Shown here: positions 25,148 through 31,123 of the stretch, piece after piece | Layout of the letters: the number at the start of each line of letters is the position of its first letter | Position numbering within the stretch: the stretch's first letter is position 1 | NCBI GenBank assembly: GCA_017995055.1 | Contig: JAGOJP010000010.1 | Span: 1-33,933, forward strand | Direction of reading: 5' to 3' | From: Candidatus Omnitrophota bacterium | GTDB taxonomy: Bacteria > Omnitrophota > Gorgyraeia > Zapsychrales > JANLHA01 | Length of the DNA: 33,933 nt | Position numbers and translations under genes: made by a program | Notes under the pieces: model-generated | The model's input: only the letters and a program-made list of their open reading frames with translations | What the model was told of the DNA's origin: nothing | Databases searched by the model: none

Positions 25148-26695
25148 ATGCTATTTGCCCGGACAATTATTATCCTTTTGGTTTTTTTTATGTCGACCGG
25201 TATCTATATCTATGAGCGGCATTTGGCCGATCAGGGTCGGATCGGGCCGGTAGGCCAGCTTATTGATTTTGTCCGTTTCGGGAAATACGCCGAAGATCGG
25301 ACGCGCACATCCAAAACAGCGGGTGAAGAGGAGGCGGTCAATATCCAAGAGCATTTGTCGCGCCTCCAGGAGACCTATGACGCTCTTTATAAAGAAAGAG
25401 ACGCCTTGAGTAAGAAGCGCCAGGAGATATTGGCTGAACTGCTGACTTTGAATGAGCGTTTGTTGAAAGAGGCGGGCACGTACGCCGAGGTCCTTTCTCA
25501 AGAGCAGTATCGGTTTTTGGAAGAATTCCCTGAATTGAAAGAAGTGGCGGCCCAGATGGCCCGGGCTTATATGACAGAGGATCCGGAAGATCGGAGCCGG
25601 CAGCTGCTCAAAGCCGAGCAACGCATGGAAGAATTGTTTAAGGAAGAAGAGGGCGGGGCCGCTGATGCCGGGGCGCAACGCCTGAAAAATCATTTGAGGA
25701 ATATTTTAACCGTAATTCGGGAACGGTATCCGGATCAGTTTCAATCGTTTTGTGAAAAAGCGGACCCGGCTGAATGCCTGAACAAGGATCCTGAACAGGC
25801 CGGGGCCCTGGTGCAGAAAGTTTTGCTCGCCGGAGGAGAGGGGTTGGCCACGGAGATGGATGACTTGAAAGCCCTTATTGCAAGTTTATCCCGGGAATAT
25901 TATCTTGCGGAGGAGAATTATACCGCCAGCGAGCAATTGTTGGAACAGCAGAATCAGCGCATTGAAGGCGATTTAAGAAAATTAAGCACTCAACTGGTGG
26001 AAGCGACGGATCTGGGTGTTGAGGAAATTAATGCTTTATATAAGGACCTTCTGTTTGAATATGATGTGATTTTGGAAAATTTGGCTTTAAATTTAAGGCG
26101 GATGGAAGAGAAACAAAATAGGCTGGAATGGCAGATCAACCACGCCCAGAGCTTATCCTCTCCTCACGGGAGTGCCTCTCCCGGGCCCGGTGCGTCTCCG
26201 TTGGCCGCGATTAAAAAACAGCAGGAAGACTTACTGCGGCTTCTGGATGAAAACCTGCAGGCCAGCAAGGAAACGTATCAACAGCAAAGAAATTTGGGGA
26301 CCAATTTCGCGAGAGCCGTGCGGGAAAATCTTGCCGCCGTTTCTCTGGATCCCGTGAGAGGGGCTGCTTCGCCGGATCCCTTGCGTCCGGGGAGCCGCGT
26401 TGAGTACAACAACCGGCAGCCCGTTGCCCAGTCGAATCGTCCCTCGCGTCCGGGGAGCCGCGTTGAGTATACTAACCGGCAACCCGTTGCCCAGTCGAAT
26501 CGTCCCTCAACCGCGTCTGCCAGTATTCAGCAGAAAAATTACACTGTTCAGGACACCCGAGCCATGCTGGATAGCGCCGCAGAACGCAATTCGGACATCA
26601 GCACCCGGGCCAGGGAACAAATGCAACGGCTTAGGGACAAGGCCAAGGATCAAGGTTTTTATGACCGTGCTTTTCCGTCGTCTTTATACCGATAA
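25148..26695 (+). CDS. Membrane-anchored long coiled-coil protein
   Basis: The product is 515 residues from the ATG at 25148. An in-frame ATG at 25076 lies inside the folded leader and would place 24 unremarkable residues before the anchor; neither start has a good Shine-Dalgarno sequence. Residues about 2-22 form a signal anchor. Residues about 65-360 are mostly charged coiled coil with Glu/Gln/Leu heptads. The C-terminal part is Pro/Ser/Arg-rich and includes two 21-residue tandem repeats. No catalytic motif is seen. Two other coiled-coil genes flank it, so an envelope-spanning structure is possible. The domain family is unknown. Confidence 0.7.
   Translation: MLFARTIIILLVFFMSTGIYIYERHLADQGRIGPVGQLIDFVRFGKYAEDRTRTSKTAGEEEAVNIQEHLSRLQETYDALYKERDALSKKRQEILAELLTLNERLLKEAGTYAEVLSQEQYRFLEEFPELKEVAAQMARAYMTEDPEDRSRQLLKAEQRMEELFKEEEGGAADAGAQRLKNHLRNILTVIRERYPDQFQSFCEKADPAECLNKDPEQAGALVQKVLLAGGEGLATEMDDLKALIASLSREYYLAEENYTASEQLLEQQNQRIEGDLRKLSTQLVEATDLGVEEINALYKDLLFEYDVILENLALNLRRMEEKQNRLEWQINHAQSLSSPHGSASPGPGASPLAAIKKQQEDLLRLLDENLQASKETYQQQRNLGTNFARAVRENLAAVSLDPVRGAASPDPLRPGSRVEYNNRQPVAQSNRPSRPGSRVEYTNRQPVAQSNRPSTASASIQQKNYTVQDTRAMLDSAAERNSDISTRAREQMQRLRDKAKDQGFYDRAFPSSLYR
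26383..26508 (+). repeat. Tandem duplication of a 63-bp unit inside the coiled-coil gene
   Basis: Two adjacent 63-bp copies (26383-26445 and 26446-26508) differ at only four positions. They encode 21-residue repeats of the type RPGSRVEY-N-RQPVAQSNRPS. The duplication is in frame and recent by its near identity. Confidence 0.9.
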
Positions 26696-26827
26696 TATTT
26701 TTGTTCCCAAGGCCAGGAAACGGATATCGCGCGGCGGGGCAGAATCCATAATAAGCCGGCTGTCTTCGAATACGGGGCCAAGCCGTCCTGCAGCATAATC
26801 CGGGGCTTCTGCGGAGAAAGTAGAGGA

Positions 26828-27448
26828 ATGAAAAATAAAACAATTATTTTTGTTGGGATGGTTATCCTGTCCTCTTTATTTATCCTGGGGGTTATTTTCT
26901 ATAATCACCACAGGTTGGCTTTGCACAAGCCGCTTAGAATGATGGGCATGAGCCGTGACGAATACCAGGCGTATCAATTGGAGCACCAACAGCTTCTTTT
27001 TGAAAATGAGCGTTTGGTCAGACAGTTGCAGGCGCTGGAGGAGGCCGCGGCCCGTCAGGGACTCTGGCTGAGCAAGGTGAAAGAAGAAAATTTGCATCTG
27101 CGCGATAAAATTCTGCTTATGGACCGGCTTTCCCGTCTGCATCAATCTGTTGCTCAATTGCGAGAACAGGAAAGCCGGGAGAGGGCGGTCCGGGAGAAAG
27201 AAACGGCCGTAGAGCCGGATGGGCCCGCCGGGACGCTTTCTTGGGCAACCCTGGAGGAAGCGAGGACCGCCCTGGAAAAAGCGAAAATCAAAATCCAGTC
27301 TGTGCGGGAAAAAATGGATATCCTTATCAGCGAGGATGAGGGCGAACAGTTTGCCGATCAGGAAGAGACGGAGCGGGTGCAAGCCCTTTCGGGGAATAAG
27401 GGGTATCTTTTTATGGATCGTCCTCTGCTAGCCGAGGAGGCGCTGTAG
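26828..27448 (+). CDS. Membrane-anchored coiled-coil protein
   Basis: The product is 206 residues. An N-terminal anchor (about 5-26) is followed by a charged helical region. Two coiled-coil stretches (about 46-128 and 140-170) are separated by a Pro/Gly break (PDGPAG). The overall plan matches the proteins encoded at 24223 and 25148, suggesting related structural roles. AGAGGA lies just upstream of the ATG. No family or active site is recognised. The gap before it (26696-26827) shows no gene or clear signal. Confidence 0.65.
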   Translation: MKNKTIIFVGMVILSSLFILGVIFYNHHRLALHKPLRMMGMSRDEYQAYQLEHQQLLFENERLVRQLQALEEAAARQGLWLSKVKEENLHLRDKILLMDRLSRLHQSVAQLREQESRERAVREKETAVEPDGPAGTLSWATLEEARTALEKAKIKIQSVREKMDILISEDEGEQFADQEETERVQALSGNKGYLFMDRPLLAEEAL

Positions 27449-27490
27449 TTTCCCCCGGATACGGTTATCAATCTGTCAAACAAAAAGGCT

Positions 27491-28246
27491 ATGGCCACGG
27501 AACGGCTTCAAACCATCGACACCAAAGCCGGTGTTATCCCGTATACTCTGTCCCGTTCTTCCCGGAGAAAGACGATCGGGATCACCGTTTCTGACCGTCT
27601 GCAGGTCCGGGTGTCCGCTCCCCGGGCGGTCCTGTTGAAGGACATTCATAATTTTATTTTTGAGAAAGCCGATTGGATTGTCAACGCGTTGAATGACATG
27701 CGCCGTCAACAGGCGGCCTTGCCCCCCAAAGCGTTTCAGCCTGGAACGACCTTCTTTTTTCTCGGCAGGGAGTATCCTTTGTGCGTGCAGTCTGAAGACC
27801 GGAAGCGTCCGGGCATATTTTTCGACGGCTGTCAGTGGCGGGTCCGCCTCTCCTCAGCTCTTCCCGGCCCTGTCCAGGCCGAAGTCATTAAACAGCAGCT
27901 CGTGAAATGGTACCGCCGGGAGGCGGAAGAAATTCTCGGAAGCCGGCTGTTTCATCTTTCCCGTTTGACCGGCCTGACTCCCAGGAAAATAGCCGTGCGG
28001 GCCCACCGGCGCATTTGGGGTAATTGTCACTACCGGACGCAGACGATTCATTTAAACTGGCAGTTGGTTTTTTTTCCTTTGGCGGTTATTGATTATGTGC
28101 TTGTCCATGAACTCAGTCACCTGGAGGTTCCTAACCATTCCCCCAAATTCTGGAAGAGGGTTGAGCGCATACTGCCGGATTACAGACAGCACCGCCAATG
28201 GTTAAAAGCGAACGCGCCCCGCATGGCTTTTCCCTCGCTGATTTAA
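27491..28246 (+). CDS. YgjP-type zinc metallopeptidase domain protein (DUF45)
   Basis: The product is 251 residues. The zinc-binding HELSH is at H206-E207-x2-H210, followed by H216 in PNHSPKFW, the HExxH-x5-H arrangement of the YgjP/SprT-like group. Upstream are IRVHR-like and GNCHYRTQTIHLNW segments also typical of the family, and an N-terminal beta-rich region (SRRKTIGITV...LQVRVSAP). Substrates of YgjP-like proteins are poorly known. It lacks a signal peptide and is likely cytoplasmic. The ribosome-binding site is weak (AAAAAGG). It is 42 nt after the coiled-coil gene, so read-through transcription is possible. Confidence 0.88.
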   Translation: MATERLQTIDTKAGVIPYTLSRSSRRKTIGITVSDRLQVRVSAPRAVLLKDIHNFIFEKADWIVNALNDMRRQQAALPPKAFQPGTTFFFLGREYPLCVQSEDRKRPGIFFDGCQWRVRLSSALPGPVQAEVIKQQLVKWYRREAEEILGSRLFHLSRLTGLTPRKIAVRAHRRIWGNCHYRTQTIHLNWQLVFFPLAVIDYVLVHELSHLEVPNHSPKFWKRVERILPDYRQHRQWLKANAPRMAFPSLI

Positions 28247-28296
28247 ACTGCGGCGTGTTTCTTGAGGATTTTCAGCAAACGTAAAAGGAGGCTTGC

Positions 28297-28890
28297 ATGA
28301 AGTTTTTAATTGTTTACGGACATCCCTATCCCCGGAGTTTCAACCATGCGATTATGGAAACCTTCCGGGACCGGGTCAAAGAGAACGGGCAGGAGGTGGT
28401 TGTTCGGGACTTGTATGCCATCCGCTTTGACCCCGTTTTGAAAGAGGAGGAATTGGAGGGCTTTAAAAAGAATGTTTATCCCGAAGATGTCCGCCGGGAA
28501 CAGGATTATGTCAGATGGGCGGACACGCTTGTCATTATCAGCCCGGTCTGGTGGGGGGGGCTGACATCTATTACGCGGGGATACTTTGACCGCGTCTTCA
28601 GTCTGAACTTCGCGTATCGGGAAACGGCTGCCGGCCCGCAGGGATTATTGAACGGCAAGAGAGGATATTTGATTAATACGATTGGCGCTCCGGTCCCTGT
28701 TTATGAACAGGCCGGCCTTATCGGGAGCATGAAGAAAACAATCGGAGACATCGTTTTTGATTTTTGTTCGATCACGCGCGCGGGACATAAATTTTTCGGG
28801 GCTGTCGGGAGTTGTTCCGATGCCGAGCGGAAGGATATGCTGGAGGACGTCCGCAGAATCGCCGATGATTTAAGCAGGATAACCGGATGA
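28297..28890 (+). CDS. Flavodoxin-fold NAD(P)H-dependent oxidoreductase
   Basis: The product is 197 residues of the Flavodoxin_2/NQO1-KefF type. Visible features are the N-terminal FMN phosphate-binding region LIVYGHPYPRSFNHAI, the PVWWGGLTSITRGYFDRV segment lining the isoalloxazine pocket, and INTIGAP after the third strand. Family members reduce quinones or other electrophiles with two electrons from NAD(P)H, often in detoxification. AAAGGAGG gives a strong ribosome-binding site. The exact substrate is unknown. It has no signal peptide and is probably cytoplasmic or membrane-associated. Confidence 0.88.
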   Translation: MKFLIVYGHPYPRSFNHAIMETFRDRVKENGQEVVVRDLYAIRFDPVLKEEELEGFKKNVYPEDVRREQDYVRWADTLVIISPVWWGGLTSITRGYFDRVFSLNFAYRETAAGPQGLLNGKRGYLINTIGAPVPVYEQAGLIGSMKKTIGDIVFDFCSITRAGHKFFGAVGSCSDAERKDMLEDVRRIADDLSRITG

Positions 28891-28970
28891 CCGTACGGAT
28901 AGGGAGGACGTCATTTTTTTCGACGCAGCCGTACCGTGCGGGCCCGCCATGGAAGACGGCTTACGTGATG

Positions 28971-29019
28971 CCCGGCCCCCGGGAAAGCTCCTGTCTTGTG
29001 CCGGGGCCTATGGGCCGGG
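28971..29019 (+). other. GC-rich region with mutually exclusive stems
   Basis: CCCGGCCC (28971-28978) can pair with GGGCCGGG (29012-29019). The overlapping GGCCCCCGG (28974-28982) can instead pair, with one bulge, with CCGGGGCC (29001-29008). It lies in the 218-bp gap between the oxidoreductase and response regulator genes. High GC makes chance pairing easy. Confidence 0.3.
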
Positions 29020-29063
29020 GGTCCTTAAGGGCGGGGAAGAGACTAAAATTTTTAAATAACTAT

Positions 29064-29090
29064 TTGCAACAGAGTGATTTAATGTAAAAT
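29064..29090 (+). promoter_or_regulatory. Candidate promoter of the response regulator gene
   Basis: TTGCAA (29064-29069), a short 15-nt spacer and TAAAAT (29085-29090) lie in an abrupt AT-rich stretch just ahead of the AAGGAG ribosome-binding site, so the leader would be very short. Confidence 0.35.
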
Positions 29091-29108
29091 AAATCAAGGA
29101 GTTAATTT

Positions 29109-29498
29109 ATGCAGGGAAAAAAAATCCTCATTGTTGACGATGATCCGGAAGTCCTGGAAATCCTGGAAAGAAAGCTGAAACTCGAGGGATTTGAGGTCTT
29201 TATAGCCGCGGAAGGACAGGCGGCGGTTGAACGGGCCGTTAAAGAGCGTCCGGATTTGATCCTGTTGGATATCGTGCTCCCGGATATTGATGGGTCTGAA
29301 GTGGTTCAGCGTATCCGCACGCATCCTTTTATTGAAAAAAAGATCCCGGTTTTGTTCCTGTCCGGCATTGTTACCGGGGAGGAACGGAACAAATATATGG
29401 AGCTTACGGTCGGCGGCGAGACTTACCCAGCCCTCCCTAAACCTGTCACCATCACAGACCTGCTGCAAGGAATCCGCGGCCTCCTCCCGGCATCATGA
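29109..29498 (+). CDS. Single-domain response regulator (CheY-like receiver)
   Basis: The product is 129 residues consisting only of a receiver domain. It has the acidic cluster D10-D12 (IVDDDPE), phosphoacceptor D54 (LLDIVLPDIDG), the switch residue S85 and conserved K111 (LPKPVT), so phosphorylation competence is intact. There is no output domain; such proteins act by binding partners. No histidine kinase gene is in the window, so its cognate kinase is elsewhere. AAGGAG precedes the ATG by 7 nt. Confidence 0.92.
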   Translation: MQGKKILIVDDDPEVLEILERKLKLEGFEVFIAAEGQAAVERAVKERPDLILLDIVLPDIDGSEVVQRIRTHPFIEKKIPVLFLSGIVTGEERNKYMELTVGGETYPALPKPVTITDLLQGIRGLLPAS

Positions 29499-29537
29499 CT
29501 CCGGTCCGGTATTGAATTTTTTTAGAATTTTAAGGCT

Positions 29538-29756
29538 ATGATTATTAACATTAAAGTGATTCCCGGCGCTAAAAAGAACCTGGTCAAAGAAGAGGACCGC
29601 CAGTTCAAGGTTTATCTTACGGCACCACCGGTTGATGGCAAAGCCAACGACGCCCTGGTGGCCGTCCTCTCGGGGCATTTTCATGTTCGCCCAAAGCAGG
29701 TCCGGATTATAAAAGGATTGAAATCGCGGCATAAAACCATTATGATAGACAATTAA
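29538..29756 (+). CDS. DUF167 (YggU-like) protein
   Basis: The 72-residue product matches the small DUF167/YggU family: IKVIPGAKKN at the start, the conserved PPVDGKANDALVAVLS core and the VRIIKGLKSRHKTI end. Structures of relatives are known but their function is not established. It is slightly shorter than the usual 90-100 residues. Start support is modest (TAAGG). It lies 39 nt after the response regulator gene. Confidence 0.85.
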   Translation: MIINIKVIPGAKKNLVKEEDRQFKVYLTAPPVDGKANDALVAVLSGHFHVRPKQVRIIKGLKSRHKTIMIDN

Positions 29757-29779
29757 ACTTGTTGCCGGGTTCAACATCA

Positions 29780-29797
29780 TCAGGGGGAAGCCCCTGA
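29780..29797. repeat. Intergenic perfect hairpin
   Basis: TCAGGGG and CCCCTGA form a perfect 7-bp stem with a GAAG loop between the DUF167 and YqeY-like genes. No T tract follows. It would sit in the leader of the YqeY-like gene or act as an mRNA processing or stability element. Confidence 0.5.
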
Positions 29798-29819
29798 CAA
29801 GCCAGCGCAGGAGGAGTGT

Positions 29820-30269
29820 ATGTTAGCAGACACGATCAGCCGGGACTATATTCAGGCCATGAAACAGAAAGAAAGCGTAAAGGTGTCCACTCTGTCTTTT
29901 TTACGGGCCCAGATGAAGAATGTGCAGATCGATTTGAAGGTCGATCAACTGACGGATGAGCAGGTTCAGGATGTCATTAAAAAACAGGTGAAACAGCGGC
30001 GGGATTCCATCGCCCAATATGAAAAGGGCGGCCGGCCAGAATTGGCCGACAAAGAAACGCAGGAAATGAACATCCTTCTGGTGTATTTGCCTGCGCAGTT
30101 AGGGACGGCGCAGTTACAGCCGGTTGTGCAGGAGTCGATACGGGTGGTGGGGGCCCAGGGGATGAAGGATATGGGGCGGGTGATGAAAGAGGTTTTGTCC
30201 CGGGTCGGTGACGGCGCCGATAACCGTTTGGTCAGCGAACTGGTTAAGAAAGAATTGTCGGGGTTATAA
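29820..30269 (+). CDS. GatB/YqeY domain protein
   Basis: The product is 149 residues, the normal length of free-standing YqeY proteins. It shows the family pattern LADTISRDYIQAMKQKES, the LSFLRAQMKN segment and, near the end, GMKDMGRVMKEVLSRVGDGADNRLVSELVKKEL. The domain is homologous to the C-terminal tRNA-binding region of GatB, the amidotransferase subunit. The role of the solo protein is uncertain but may concern tRNA-dependent amidation. AGGAGGAG provides a strong start. The deacetylase gene begins 10 nt downstream. Confidence 0.9.
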   Translation: MLADTISRDYIQAMKQKESVKVSTLSFLRAQMKNVQIDLKVDQLTDEQVQDVIKKQVKQRRDSIAQYEKGGRPELADKETQEMNILLVYLPAQLGTAQLQPVVQESIRVVGAQGMKDMGRVMKEVLSRVGDGADNRLVSELVKKELSGL

Positions 30270-30279
30270 GCGAGGGCGC

Positions 30280-31071
30280 ATGAAAAGTCAAGTGCGCAGC
30301 AAGACGTTTCGTTTTTTTCCGGTCCTTGTGCTGGTGGTGGTTTTAGCCGCTGGATGGCTGTGGCTCGGCAACCATTACACCGTCCCCATTATTATGTATC
30401 ATAATATCGAGTCGAATCCGGCCGGGAAGGCGGATACCGTCAGCCCGGAAATATTCCTCCGGCAAATGGATTTTTTAAAAACGCACGGCTACCGTGTGAT
30501 TTCCCTGGATAACCTGGTCCGGGGCATTCAGACCGGACATCCGCCCGGGAGAAAATCCGTGGTTTTGACATTTGACGACGGGTATGAAAATAATTATACG
30601 TATGTGTTCCCGCTGTTGAAACGATACGGGTTCCCCGCCATGATTTTTATTTCCCCGGATTTCTTCGGGGAGGACGGTTTCTTGTCTTTAGATCAGATTT
30701 TGGATATGCAGAAGGCCGGCGTTCAATTCGGGAGCCATGGCATGTCCCAGGCGTATTTGCCTGATCTCACCGATGACCAGCGGTATCTGGAAATCTGGGA
30801 AAGCCGACGGATTCTTACGGCAGACCTTAACGCCAACGTGGATTATTTCTGCTATCCTGTCGGAGGGTTTAATGACAGGATTAAAGACCTTGTTCGCCGG
30901 GCGGGCTATCAGGGCGCCCTGGCCACAAACCGCGGCTACGACCGTTTTAACAAGGACGTATATGAATTAAAACGCATCCGGTTTAGCGATAAAGATAAAT
31001 CACCCATTGTCCTCTGGGCGAAGCTGTCTGGGTATTACAACCTTTTTAGAAAATTTAAAAATCCGGAATAG
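30280..31071 (+). CDS. Polysaccharide deacetylase (CE4/NodB-fold), membrane-anchored, with altered metal site
   Basis: The product is 263 residues from the ATG at 30280; an earlier in-frame ATG at 30208 lies within the YqeY gene. A single N-terminal anchor (about 12-29) exports the NodB domain. TFDDG (T97-G101) supplies the catalytic base D99 and metal ligand D100. The second motif is normally H(S/T)xxH, but here it is H153-G-M-S-Q157, with Gln in place of the second metal-binding His. The later CYPVGGFND segment (191-199) is present. Family members deacetylate peptidoglycan or chitin-like sugars. The loss suggests altered metal use or inactivity. Confidence 0.85.
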   Translation: MKSQVRSKTFRFFPVLVLVVVLAAGWLWLGNHYTVPIIMYHNIESNPAGKADTVSPEIFLRQMDFLKTHGYRVISLDNLVRGIQTGHPPGRKSVVLTFDDGYENNYTYVFPLLKRYGFPAMIFISPDFFGEDGFLSLDQILDMQKAGVQFGSHGMSQAYLPDLTDDQRYLEIWESRRILTADLNANVDYFCYPVGGFNDRIKDLVRRAGYQGALATNRGYDRFNKDVYELKRIRFSDKDKSPIVLWAKLSGYYNLFRKFKNPE

Positions 31072-31123
31072 CCTTTTTACATTATAAAGGACGTCCGGCC
31101 GCAGGCAAGGAGAGAAAGGACTG

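Noticed and set aside
28887-29087. 66-codon + strand ORF overlapping the oxidoreductase stop by ATGA
   Set aside because: Composition is Pro/Arg/Gly-rich and looks like translated GC hairpin sequence, with no domain and no ribosome-binding site of its own.
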